The notes below the pieces were generated by a model. The model was given only the letters and a program-made list of their open reading frames with translations. It had not been told where the DNA came from and did no database searches. Shown one piece after another: positions 24,286 to 33,163 of a DNA stretch of 64,000 bases. The translations under genes were made by a program, and so were the position numbers. Source of the DNA: JAGPCK01 sp964535575 (lineage in GTDB: Bacteria > Bacteroidota > Bacteroidia > UKL13-3); NCBI GenBank assembly GCA_964535575.1, contig CAZHTC010000003.1, positions 248,001-312,000 on the forward strand, in the 5' to 3' direction. The number at the start of each line of letters is the position of its first letter. Within the stretch, counting starts at the first letter, position 1.

Positions 24286-27200
24286 ATGAAAAAAGCGAAA
24301 ATTTTCATATTCATTTCAGTATTCCTTGGTATCATACTTCCGGGTGTTGCGCAAGAATATATCTGGTCAAGACGGGCCATTGATTCGGCTGCGGTAGGAT
24401 ATAGTTATTGGTGGGGTTCTAATTGTAATAATTGTAACGGGGTACAGCAGGCAACAGGTACCTGGTGGGGTAATTCGGGTAAACGAAATTCCACAGTAGA
24501 TGCTGATGGAAATACCTATGTGATCGGGAGTTTTAATTCAACTATACGTATAGGAACTAAAGTTCTTTATTCTACCAATTCCACTACCTGTAATTTGTGC
24601 GGCTACGCAAGTAGTTATGCATGTCAGGATTTTTTTGTTGCCAAGTATGATTCATCCGGTCAGGTTATCTGGGCCGTTTCGGGTGGAGGCCCTGCTATGG
24701 ATGTGGCCAATGCCATTACCGTTGACGACAAAGGAAATTGTTATTTCGGAGGAGCTATAAACGGAACCAATGCGGTTCCGGTTTGGTTTGGAACAATTCC
24801 AATATACCCAACCGGTCAGGATGGATTTGTAGCCAAAATTAATCCGCAGGGACAATACGAATGGGTGCATAAACTTACCGGTCTCTCGGATGAATGTGTG
24901 GCTGCGGTAAAGACAGACCGTTACGGAAATGTATTTGTGGCAGGCAGTGGTCAGGGGTTTATTAAAGTATCCAGTTCATTCTCGGCAAGTACCCCTGCAT
25001 TTAATGGAGGACGTGATATTTTTCTTGCTAAAATTGATGCCAACGGCCTTCCTATCTGGATGAAATCGGGAGGAGGAACTGCCGATGATTATCCTTCCGA
25101 TATTTCAACCGATAATTCGGGAAACCTGTATGTATCCATGAACCTGAAAGCCGATGCCAGTTTTGGTATAGGTTCAGGAAGAGTAAGTGTTACCGGAACC
25201 ACTCCTTACGGGGCACTATACAAGTTTAATCAGTTGGGAAATCCCGTATGGGCAACCAAAATGGGTACCTATGTGCTGGCTGTTACCAATGATATTTACG
25301 GAAATTCACTTACTACGGGAGTATATAACACCACAACCACTTTTGGCTCTACTACGTTTGTTCCTTTTTGCGCCAATTACAATGATATATTTATTGTAAA
25401 GCTGAATCAGGCGGGAAATTATGTTTGGGCAAATAGGATTGGAAGTGATGAATTAGGATCAACTGTAGGGACCTATTGCTGGTCGGGGGGCAATGATGGG
25501 GGAGACTGGGCTTCGGATATAGAAGTGGATGGAATAGGAAATGTGTATGTGTCGGGGAATTTAGTTGATGATACTAAACCGGGGTCTGTGGTAAATATTA
25601 CCCACATCAGACATTACCCATATAATACTTGGTGGAACTGGGCCGGATATAAGCGGGCAGGTTTTCTTGCTAAGATAAAAGCTGACGGAACTGAAGGATG
25701 GAATATACGTACAAAAGGATATTGGGGATGTAATGATAATGTAAATGGAATCGGACTCGATAATTTCGGTAATGTCTATTTTTCTCTGAACTCCTATATC
25801 TGGAAAAACCCATCTTATGATTGGCCCCTTGCATTCTACTTTAACAATGACACAAATGCAGTCGATACCTTAAGCGGAGGATATGCTTATACAGGTTCTC
25901 CCGGCTATTATTTTTATTACGGAGAGATTGTGGCAAGGGTGCGGAATGATCAGGTTATTTACATAAATAATATCGATAAGGAAGCATATTGTGTTGGGGA
26001 TAGTTTGGTAGTGAATTATACTAAATACGGGGTTTTTAATGCAGGTAATGTGTTTACCCTGGAATTATCCGATAGTAACGGTGAGTTCAATTCTCCTGTG
26101 GCATTGGGTACTAAAGCTACCAACCAGTCGGGGCAGTTTCGAGTCAAGTTACCTTCAGTTATGCTCATGGGTTCTGGATACAGGGTTAGGGTTGTGGCTT
26201 CAAGTCCGGGGGTAATAGGCTATCCGAATAATAAGCAGTTTTGGATTTCTACCTTTCCTACCGCCAAAGCCGGTCCGGATCTAACTATATGTAAAAACGA
26301 TAGTATTCAGGTTACGGGACTCGGTGGATATTTTTTCGAGTGGCAGCCACTTAGTATATCAGCCACTCCAAATGCAAAAAGCCCTTACCTTAAAGCAGCT
26401 GCTACCACCACTATTCTTATGTACACTTACAATCCGGGTAATTGCCTTGGGATAGATACATTAGTGTTGAATGTGGTAAACAGACCAACCCCTACGTTTT
26501 CATCTGCAGGTGAGTTGTGCCGGAATGATTCCCTTTCCTTTGCAGTGAGCACCATAAATGCAACCGGAATCAACTGGTTTCCCAATTACAAAATTGATTA
26601 TGATACCGGCAGATTTGTTCATGTTTTTCCCCAGACTGATACCATTTATAAATTGGCAGCATACAATGCCTATTGTACCGATACGCTACGTATTCCAATA
26701 AAAGTAAATCCGCTGCCGGTTGCGCAAAATATTCATGATTCATCCATTTGCCAAAGAGATACTCTGGCGATAAGCTATTCATCAAATGCTACTTCATGGA
26801 GCTGGAGTCCCGACTACCATATTCTTAACCGCACTTCGGGCATTCCGCAGGTTTACCCTGATTCTACGGTTACCTATAAATTAGATATGGTATCGGATAA
26901 GGGATGTAAGAAAAGCGAGAATGTGAAAATTACCGTATTCAGTCTTCCTCCGGTACAGGTGATTCAGGATACAGATATTTGCTGGAACGAAGTGATTACG
27001 CTTCAGGCTTCGGGTGCATCTAAATACTATTGGTTTAACGATGCCTTTATCACCTCCAGCGATACAGCGGGTAATGTGACAATTAAACCTACCGGAACTA
27101 AAACATATATTGTGCAGGGTACTGACGGACGTTGTTTTGATACGGCCTCGGTTCAGGTAAGGGTTAATCCGCTTCCATTGGTAAATGCAGGGGAGGATAC

Positions 27201-28617
27201 TTCTATCTGTTTTGCCGATATCATGACCCTGCATCCTTCGGGTGCAATTTCTTATGTATGGAATCCCCATGCAGCCTTGGATAATCCAAACACCGCTAAT
27301 CCCAAGGCAAACCCTTCACAAACCACATGGTTTAAAGTTACCGGAACCGATGGGAACAGTTGTGTAAATACGGATAGTATAAAGGTGATTGTTTTTCCTC
27401 TTCCGGTTGTGGATATTACTCGTGATACCATTACCTGCCCCGGGCACACGATTCAGCTTTTTGCTTCAGGTGGCGAATCATATGAGTGGTGGCCAACTAC
27501 TTTTATGTCAAACAATCAATCGGCTAATCCAAATGTAAGTCCCTTTACTCAAATGCAGTATTACGTAAGGGTTACAGATATGAATAAGTGCGCTAAAACC
27601 GATAGTGTTTTGGTAAAAGTACGTGTGAGTCCTGTGCCTTTAATCAGCGGCAATACCAGCATCTGCCGTACCGATACTGCCACCTTAACCGCCAACGGAG
27701 GGTTAAGTAGTTATCAGTGGACGCCTAGTAATGGGTTATCAAATCCTAACGCGGCTTCCACACTGGCAATGCCGGTTGTTACCACCGCCTACAGGTTGGA
27801 GGTAAAAGATCAGTTCGGGTGCGAAGGAAGTGACACCATTACGGTGAATGTATTGCAGCTTCCCGATGTTTCCTCAGTTGATGACCAAACCATTTGTCAA
27901 AGGGATAGTGTTGAACTCTGGGCTACCTCCACACAAGGGATTTCCTTTAAATGGAGTAGCGGCCAAACAACTTCAAGTATACTTGTACATCCTGATAGTA
28001 CTGTTCAGTATTTTGTTCGTTCGTTCGATGGAAAATGTTGGAGTTTACCGGAGCCGGTGAGTGTAAAAGTGGAAGAAATTCCAACCGCTGCATTAAACTT
28101 TTCTCCTGCTGAAGGGAAACCGCCACTGAAGGTTAAATTCAAAAACACCTCTTCAGGGAATGATATCATCGGATATCTATGGGATTTTGGCGATACTTTG
28201 GGTACTTCCATTTCTAAAGAGCCGGAATACGTATATGAAAAACCCGGGCAATATAAGGTGAGGCTAAAAGTATTTACCGCAAATGGATGTTATGACGAAA
28301 TAGAGTCAGCCATTATAAAGGTACATGATTTTTCTGATTTATATGTTCCAAGCGCGTTCTCTCCTAATAATGACGGGGTAAATGATGTTTTCATCATTCA
28401 GGCCGGAGAAATGAAATGGATGAAGGTAAAAATATTTAACCGTTGGGGAGCTATCATGAAGGAAATGAATTGGGAAGCGGGGCTGCCTTTACCTGTCTGG
28501 GATGGGAATTATTCAGGAGCATCTGTGCAGGATGGTTCGTACGTAGTAACCATTGAAGCGAAAGGTCTGGATGGCAAATACCGGTATTACTACAGTGAAG
28601 TTACCGTAATCAGGTAA
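24286..28617 (+). CDS. Large T9SS-secreted protein with SBBP, Ig-like, PKD and CHU_C domains
   Basis: A 1443-aa protein from the ATG at 24286, with signal peptide (KIFIFISVFLGIILPGVAQ). Residues about 60-540 hold SBBP-type beta-propeller repeats (recurring GNxYVxG units such as DNSGNLYVS, DGIGNVYVSGN). Next come about eight Ig-like repeats of 80-90 residues, each opening with a C-x-N/R-D-S/T motif (ICKNDSIQV, LCRNDSLSF, ICQRDTLAI). A PKD domain (about 1270-1350) and the gliding-motility C-terminal domain follow (VPSAFSPNNDGVNDVF to the end). The last is the long (type B) T9SS signal. Likely a surface or secreted adhesin-like protein. Confidence 0.92.
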   Translation: MKKAKIFIFISVFLGIILPGVAQEYIWSRRAIDSAAVGYSYWWGSNCNNCNGVQQATGTWWGNSGKRNSTVDADGNTYVIGSFNSTIRIGTKVLYSTNSTTCNLCGYASSYACQDFFVAKYDSSGQVIWAVSGGGPAMDVANAITVDDKGNCYFGGAINGTNAVPVWFGTIPIYPTGQDGFVAKINPQGQYEWVHKLTGLSDECVAAVKTDRYGNVFVAGSGQGFIKVSSSFSASTPAFNGGRDIFLAKIDANGLPIWMKSGGGTADDYPSDISTDNSGNLYVSMNLKADASFGIGSGRVSVTGTTPYGALYKFNQLGNPVWATKMGTYVLAVTNDIYGNSLTTGVYNTTTTFGSTTFVPFCANYNDIFIVKLNQAGNYVWANRIGSDELGSTVGTYCWSGGNDGGDWASDIEVDGIGNVYVSGNLVDDTKPGSVVNITHIRHYPYNTWWNWAGYKRAGFLAKIKADGTEGWNIRTKGYWGCNDNVNGIGLDNFGNVYFSLNSYIWKNPSYDWPLAFYFNNDTNAVDTLSGGYAYTGSPGYYFYYGEIVARVRNDQVIYINNIDKEAYCVGDSLVVNYTKYGVFNAGNVFTLELSDSNGEFNSPVALGTKATNQSGQFRVKLPSVMLMGSGYRVRVVASSPGVIGYPNNKQFWISTFPTAKAGPDLTICKNDSIQVTGLGGYFFEWQPLSISATPNAKSPYLKAAATTTILMYTYNPGNCLGIDTLVLNVVNRPTPTFSSAGELCRNDSLSFAVSTINATGINWFPNYKIDYDTGRFVHVFPQTDTIYKLAAYNAYCTDTLRIPIKVNPLPVAQNIHDSSICQRDTLAISYSSNATSWSWSPDYHILNRTSGIPQVYPDSTVTYKLDMVSDKGCKKSENVKITVFSLPPVQVIQDTDICWNEVITLQASGASKYYWFNDAFITSSDTAGNVTIKPTGTKTYIVQGTDGRCFDTASVQVRVNPLPLVNAGEDTSICFADIMTLHPSGAISYVWNPHAALDNPNTANPKANPSQTTWFKVTGTDGNSCVNTDSIKVIVFPLPVVDITRDTITCPGHTIQLFASGGESYEWWPTTFMSNNQSANPNVSPFTQMQYYVRVTDMNKCAKTDSVLVKVRVSPVPLISGNTSICRTDTATLTANGGLSSYQWTPSNGLSNPNAASTLAMPVVTTAYRLEVKDQFGCEGSDTITVNVLQLPDVSSVDDQTICQRDSVELWATSTQGISFKWSSGQTTSSILVHPDSTVQYFVRSFDGKCWSLPEPVSVKVEEIPTAALNFSPAEGKPPLKVKFKNTSSGNDIIGYLWDFGDTLGTSISKEPEYVYEKPGQYKVRLKVFTANGCYDEIESAIIKVHDFSDLYVPSAFSPNNDGVNDVFIIQAGEMKWMKVKIFNRWGAIMKEMNWEAGLPLPVWDGNYSGASVQDGSYVVTIEAKGLDGKYRYYYSEVTVIR

Positions 28618-28626
28618 TCTGTTCGA

Positions 28627-29256
28627 TTAAAATTCTCCGAAACGCGCGGCTAAATAAAACGATGGGGAAGAGATTTGCCCAGATGGAATTAAACTGGTTT
28701 TATTGGTTTGATAAACCGCCTTCAGGTAAGAAAGCCCAATACATGGTCTGAAACGTTTCGATACATTTAATTCGTATTCAACAAAGGGTTCAATGAGGGC
28801 AACATACGTGTATGAAGCATTGTAAAACTGGTAAGTGTAGGGATCCTCAATTTTTGCTTTTATTTCCGCTCCCCCAAAACCAATACCAAAAACCAGATGG
28901 GTTAATTTATAGGTAGTAGGGATATACGAAATTTTCATAAGCCCGAAACGGTTTTCCCATTTCTGATTGAGGACTACCGGCTCAAAAGGATTATAGGGAA
29001 GTTTTATACTTGAGGTCATTACATTAGCACTGGCCCCGATGATCCATTTGTCGGTTATATTCCATCCAAAATCGGCAAATGCACTAATAGCATCTTTATG
29101 ATAAAACTGGTGATACCTTACTCCGGCTCCCAAATACCCGATACTCCCGCTCACTCCATCTTTTTTGAGGGTAATTTTTTGGTAAACATATCTCTGTGCC
29201 CAAATGGATTGTGTGCAGATTGACAGGAGGAGAATAAAAAAGTACTTTCGCTGCAT
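28627..29256 (-). CDS. Predicted outer-membrane beta-barrel protein
   Basis: A 209-aa protein with signal peptide (MQRKYFFILLLSICTQSIWAQ) and an even number of amphipathic strands (GYLGAGVRYHQFY, AFADFGWNITDKWIIGASA, LVFGIGFGGAEIK, VALIEPFVEYELN), ending in SFYLAARFGEF with an aromatic C-terminus as in barrel proteins. Function unknown. It is 9 bases from the alpha/beta hydrolase stop and on the same strand; it converges with the T9SS protein gene, with no clear terminator. Confidence 0.7.
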   Translation of the reverse strand: MQRKYFFILLLSICTQSIWAQRYVYQKITLKKDGVSGSIGYLGAGVRYHQFYHKDAISAFADFGWNITDKWIIGASANVMTSSIKLPYNPFEPVVLNQKWENRFGLMKISYIPTTYKLTHLVFGIGFGGAEIKAKIEDPYTYQFYNASYTYVALIEPFVEYELNVSKRFRPCIGLSYLKAVYQTNKTSLIPSGQISSPSFYLAARFGEF

Positions 29257-29265
29257 GGTTCAATA

Positions 29266-30048
29266 TTACAATTTATCAGAGATATTTTGACGCAGAAATG
29301 TAATCACCGCATCGTAAAATAAATCAGGTTGGTCGGCATGAACCCAATGTCCTGTTCCCTGAATGGTTTTAAAAAAGGCTTGAGGGAATAATTTTATTAT
29401 CTCCTTTTCATCCTCGGGTTTTATGTAATCAGAGGTTTCACCCCTTATAAATAAAGCTCTGCCGGTAAAGGGATTCCCGGCAGTTACAGGCTCAATTACT
29501 TCCTGGTATTGATTATATAATACTGGAAGATTCATTTTCCAGATAAAATTTCCATGCGGGTTGCGGGTGAGGTTTTTGAGCAAAAATTGCCGTATGCCAA
29601 AATCAGGAGCATAAGGAATCATAGCTTCTTCCACTTCTCTTCGTGTTTGGGCTGTTTGTAAATTTACTGCCATTAGTGCATCGAACACATCCTGATGTCC
29701 GGGCTTGTAGGCCCTTGGAGCTATATCAACCACTACAGGTGTCAGCACACGTTCACCACGGGTAAGGCATAATTGCATCAGCACTTTTCCGCCCATCGAG
29801 TGACCAATAAAATTGGCTTTGTTAACCGACAAATCGTCCATCAACTCAATTAAATCATCAGCCATGAGTTTAATACTGTGATAGTCGCTGTGAGGCGAAC
29901 GGCCATGGTTGCGAAGGTCAACGGCAATAACTTTAAAATCAGACTGAAAGCGTTGGGCAAGCGAATGCCAGTTATCTGCTGTTCCCAAAAAACCGTGCAG
30001 AATAATAAGCGGGAATCCGTCACCATAACAATTATAATGAAGCTTCAT
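29266..30048 (-). CDS. Alpha/beta hydrolase (YbfF-type esterase)
   Basis: A 260-aa hydrolase from the ATG at 30048. Oxyanion-hole HGFLGTADNW (18-27), the DLRNHGRSPHS motif typical of YbfF/ABHD11-like esterases, nucleophile Ser84 in GHSMGG, and a C-terminal His in GTGHWVHAD. It probably acts on short acyl esters or thioesters; the true substrate is unknown. First gene of a two-gene run with the beta-barrel protein and divergent from rpmB. Confidence 0.9.
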   Translation of the reverse strand: MKLHYNCYGDGFPLIILHGFLGTADNWHSLAQRFQSDFKVIAVDLRNHGRSPHSDYHSIKLMADDLIELMDDLSVNKANFIGHSMGGKVLMQLCLTRGERVLTPVVVDIAPRAYKPGHQDVFDALMAVNLQTAQTRREVEEAMIPYAPDFGIRQFLLKNLTRNPHGNFIWKMNLPVLYNQYQEVIEPVTAGNPFTGRALFIRGETSDYIKPEDEKEIIKLFPQAFFKTIQGTGHWVHADQPDLFYDAVITFLRQNISDKL

Positions 30049-30212
30049 AAGCGGGCACAAAGATAGTTTTATGCTAAATTTGTATCCTTTTTTTATTATA
30101 AATAACTGAAAAGCAGCCTAAATAGAGGTTTGGTAGGAATAAAAAAAAGAAGGAGACCTTGTTTATTAATCTGAATTTAGGATATTTGCACCTCAATTTT
30201 GCGGAAAGTACT

Positions 30213-30446
30213 ATGTCAAGAGTATGTGATTTAACCGGCAAAAAGCCGATTGTAGGAAATAACGTTTCTCACTCTAATAAGAGAACAAAGAGAAAGTTCA
30301 ATCCGAATTTGCAGGTAAAAAAATTCTGGTTACCTGAAGAAAGTCGTTGGATTACCCTTAAGGTATCAACCTCGGCTATCAGAACCATCAACAAAAAAGG
30401 CATTACTGCATGCCTCAATGATTTAATTAAAAACGGAACCATTTAA
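30213..30446 (+). CDS. rpmB: 50S ribosomal protein L28
   Basis: A 77-aa protein from the ATG at 30213 (MSRVCDLTGKKPIVGNNVSHS). The motif SHSNKRTKRKFNPNLQ and the VSTSAIRTINKKG tail are diagnostic of L28. The 18 codons upstream in frame are leader, not protein. It begins the rpmB-rpmG-DUF4295-ftsY-rimO order typical of Bacteroidota. A TAAATTTG box at 30075-30082 is a possible distant promoter, giving a leader of about 125 bases. Confidence 0.97.
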   Translation: MSRVCDLTGKKPIVGNNVSHSNKRTKRKFNPNLQVKKFWLPEESRWITLKVSTSAIRTINKKGITACLNDLIKNGTI

Positions 30447-30461
30447 TTTCAATAGCAGGTT

Positions 30462-30644
30462 ATGGCTAAAAGAGGTAATAGAATACAGGTAATTTTAGAA
30501 TGTACCGAACACAAAGCATCAGGTATGCCCGGAACATCGCGTTACATTACTACCAAAAATAAAAAGAATACTACAGAGCGTATTGAGTTGAAAAAGTTCA
30601 ATCCGATTCTTAAAAAAGTAACAGTTCATAAAGAAATCAAGTAA
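30462..30644 (+). CDS. rpmG: 50S ribosomal protein L33
   Basis: A 60-aa basic protein. RIQVILECTEHK and TSRYITTKNKKNT are L33 motifs. Only one Cys is present, so it is the zinc-free (C-minus) form. It lies 15 bases after rpmB in the same ribosomal operon. Confidence 0.96.
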   Translation: MAKRGNRIQVILECTEHKASGMPGTSRYITTKNKKNTTERIELKKFNPILKKVTVHKEIK

Positions 30645-30653
30645 TAATACACC

Positions 30654-30806
30654 ATGGCTAAGAAAGTAGTTGCAACACTTAAAACGGGAGCTGGTAAAGA
30701 ATTTGCCAAAATTATCCGTGCGGTTAAATCACCTAAATCAGGTGCCTATACCTTTAAAGAAGAAATGGTGCCCAATGATAATATTAAGCAGTATTTCAAA
30801 TCGTAA
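30654..30806 (+). CDS. DUF4295 family small basic protein
   Basis: A 50-aa ORF (ATG 30654, TAA 30804-30806) beginning MAKKVVATLKTGAGKEFAK and ending with DNIKQYFKS. This is the DUF4295 pattern, found between rpmG and ftsY in Bacteroidota. It is basic and follows rpmG by 9 bases, then a strong terminator. The expression level and position suggest a ribosome-associated protein; this is inference, no function is known to me. Confidence 0.88.
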   Translation: MAKKVVATLKTGAGKEFAKIIRAVKSPKSGAYTFKEEMVPNDNIKQYFKS

Positions 30807-30827
30807 TTCATAAAGAAATTTAAAAAG

Positions 30828-30864
30828 GAGCTTTTCGTTATCGAACGGAAAGCTCTTTTTTTTT
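30828..30864 (+). terminator. Rho-independent terminator of the rpmB operon
   Basis: A 12-bp stem (GAGCTTTTCGTT with AACGGAAAGCTC, one G-T pair) and a 4-base loop, followed by nine Ts. It ends the rpmB-rpmG-DUF4295 unit; ftsY starts 14 bases further on, so some read-through or a separate ftsY promoter must exist. Confidence 0.88.
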
Positions 30865-30878
30865 AAACCCGTTTTGGT

Positions 30879-31832
30879 ATGGCATTTTTTGGTCTGTTCA
30901 GCAAAGAAAAAAAAGAAAAACTCGATCAGGGGCTTGAAAAAACCAAGACCTCTTTGTTTTCAAAAATCAGCAAAGCATTAGTAGGTAAAAGTACAGTTGA
31001 CGATTCATTTCTTGATGAACTGGAAGAGATTCTTATAAGTTCGGATGTTGGCATTGAAACCACATTAAAAGTAATTGAACGAATACAGCAGCGCGTAGCC
31101 CGCGATAAGTACATCAATTCATCAGAGCTTCACACTTTGTTGCGTGATGAAATGGTGAAACTGATGGAGGAAAATGCCATTCAGCCTGCATTGTCAAAAG
31201 ATTTTACTTCCATTGGTAAGCCATATGTAATAATGGTGGTAGGTGTGAATGGGGTGGGTAAAACCACCACTATTGGTAAATTAGCCAACCTGTTTCGGAA
31301 CGAGGGTAAAAAGGTAGTCCTTGGAGCCGGGGATACCTTTAGAGCAGCTGCTGTGGAGCAGTTGCGTATTTGGTCCGAAAGATCGGGAGTGGGATTTATA
31401 GCACATGGTATGAATACCGACCCGGCCGCTGTTGCCTTTGATGCAGTAAAAAAAGGAGTAGACGAAGGGGCGGATGTGGTGATCATTGATACCGCAGGCC
31501 GATTGCATACCAAGGTAAATCTGATGAACGAACTGTCTAAAATAAGAAGAGTGGTAACCAAACTAATTCCTGAAGCACCTCATGAAGTATTGCTGGTGCT
31601 GGATGCCTCTACCGGACAAAATGCATTTGAACAGGCACGACAGTTTACTGCGGTAACCGATGTAAATGCGCTTGCTCTTACCAAGCTTGACGGAACAGCG
31701 AAAGGCGGAGTGGTAATAGGTATTGCCGATCAGTTTAAAATACCGGTAAAATACATTGGTGTGGGCGAAGGAATTGATGACCTACAATTGTTTAATAAAA
31801 CAGAGTTTATTGATTCGCTGTTTAAATCATAA
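30879..31832 (+). CDS. ftsY: Signal recognition particle receptor FtsY
   Basis: SRP receptor GTPase that docks ribosome-nascent-chain complexes at the inner membrane. It is 317 aa: a short basic N-terminus instead of the long acidic A domain of E. coli, then the NG domain with G1 GVNGVGKTT (122-130), DTFRAAA, DTAGR (204-208) and TKLDGTAKGG near the C-terminus. It follows the ribosomal terminator and precedes rimO by 12 bases. Confidence 0.97.
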   Translation: MAFFGLFSKEKKEKLDQGLEKTKTSLFSKISKALVGKSTVDDSFLDELEEILISSDVGIETTLKVIERIQQRVARDKYINSSELHTLLRDEMVKLMEENAIQPALSKDFTSIGKPYVIMVVGVNGVGKTTTIGKLANLFRNEGKKVVLGAGDTFRAAAVEQLRIWSERSGVGFIAHGMNTDPAAVAFDAVKKGVDEGADVVIIDTAGRLHTKVNLMNELSKIRRVVTKLIPEAPHEVLLVLDASTGQNAFEQARQFTAVTDVNALALTKLDGTAKGGVVIGIADQFKIPVKYIGVGEGIDDLQLFNKTEFIDSLFKS

Positions 31833-31844
31833 TAAAGGCGGCAA

Positions 31845-33158
31845 ATGAAAACAAAAAGTCTAAAAAAACAGAAGGTAAATATCGTTACGCTCGGATGTTC
31901 TAAAAATATTGTTGATTCAGAGGTGTTGTACAGCCAGCTCAAAGCAAACAATATTGAAGTAGAACACGAATCGGTAAAGGACGATGCCGATATTGTAGTG
32001 ATAAATACCTGTGGCTTTATTGATAACGCAAAACAGGAATCGGTTGATACCATTTTACGGTACATTGATGCAAAGAATGAAGGGTTGATAAACAAAGTAT
32101 TTGTTACCGGATGTTTGTCGCAACGCTATAAGCCCGATCTGCAAAAAGAAATTCCGGAAGTTGATGAATACTTTGGTACCATGCACCTGCCTCAGCTTTT
32201 AAAAGCACTGGGGGCCGATTACAAACATGAGTTAATAGGAGAACGTTCATTAACCACTCCCAAACACTATGCTTATCTTAAAATTTCGGAAGGATGTGAT
32301 CGTCCATGTTCATTTTGCGCTATTCCTATTATGCGCGGAGGGCATTTGTCAAAACCAATTGAGCAATTGGTAACCGAGACTAAAAATTTGGTGAAAAACG
32401 GAACAAAGGAATTACTGCTGATAGCACAGGACAGCACCTATTATGGTTTAGATATTTACAAAGAACGTAAACTGGCCGATTTATTAAGATCACTTTCTGA
32501 TATTGAGGGGGTAGATTGGATTCGGTTACATTATGCGTATCCGTCTCAATTTCCGTTAGAGGTATTGGATGTGATGCGTGAACGTGCCAATATTTGTAAG
32601 TATATAGATATGCCTTTGCAGCATATAAGCGATAATATGCTCAAGCTAATGCGCAGGGGAATTACTAAAAACCGCACACAGGAACTGGTGGACATAGTAA
32701 GGGAAAAAGTTCCGGGCATCACGTTCCGTACTACATTAATTGCAGGTCATCCGGGTGAAACCGAACAGGATTTTGAAGAATTGCTTCGCTTTGTAGAGCA
32801 AAATAAATTTGAAAGATTAGGGGTGTTCGGCTATTCGCACGAAGAGGGTACTCATTCCTATTCTATGCCGGATAGTATTACTGCTGAAGAGAAAGAAGAA
32901 CGTGTGGCCCAGATAATGGAAGTACAGCAGGATATTTCGGCTTCTATTAATCAGTCAAAAATCGGAAAAACTTTAAAAGTGCTATTTGATCGTAAAGAAG
33001 GCAATTATTTTATCGGCCGTACCGAGGCAGACTCACCCGAAGTGGACAATGAAGTGCTGGTAAAAGCAAATCACTATGTACGGATTGGCGATTTTGCCGA
33101 TATTCGTATAACTCATGCTGAAGAATTCGACTTGTATGGCGAACCGGTTTCTTTATAA
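31845..33158 (+). CDS. rimO: Ribosomal protein S12 methylthiotransferase RimO
   Basis: Radical-SAM enzyme that methylthiolates an Asp of S12. The 437-aa protein has the N-terminal UPF0004 cluster cysteines Cys18, Cys56 and Cys90, the radical-SAM CxxxCxxC at Cys151, Cys155 and Cys158 (CDRPCSFC), and a C-terminal TRAM domain ending with HYVRIGDFADIRITHAEEFDLYG. RimO rather than MiaB is indicated by the GCSKNIVDSE and CSFCAIPIMRG motifs and by its place after ftsY. Confidence 0.96.
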   Translation: MKTKSLKKQKVNIVTLGCSKNIVDSEVLYSQLKANNIEVEHESVKDDADIVVINTCGFIDNAKQESVDTILRYIDAKNEGLINKVFVTGCLSQRYKPDLQKEIPEVDEYFGTMHLPQLLKALGADYKHELIGERSLTTPKHYAYLKISEGCDRPCSFCAIPIMRGGHLSKPIEQLVTETKNLVKNGTKELLLIAQDSTYYGLDIYKERKLADLLRSLSDIEGVDWIRLHYAYPSQFPLEVLDVMRERANICKYIDMPLQHISDNMLKLMRRGITKNRTQELVDIVREKVPGITFRTTLIAGHPGETEQDFEELLRFVEQNKFERLGVFGYSHEEGTHSYSMPDSITAEEKEERVAQIMEVQQDISASINQSKIGKTLKVLFDRKEGNYFIGRTEADSPEVDNEVLVKANHYVRIGDFADIRITHAEEFDLYGEPVSL

Positions 33159-33163
33159 ATACT

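Noticed and set aside
26280..28070. Tandem repeats as a possible CRISPR or mobile repeat
   Set aside because: The repetition is at protein level (Ig-like domains); no identical spaced DNA repeats are present.
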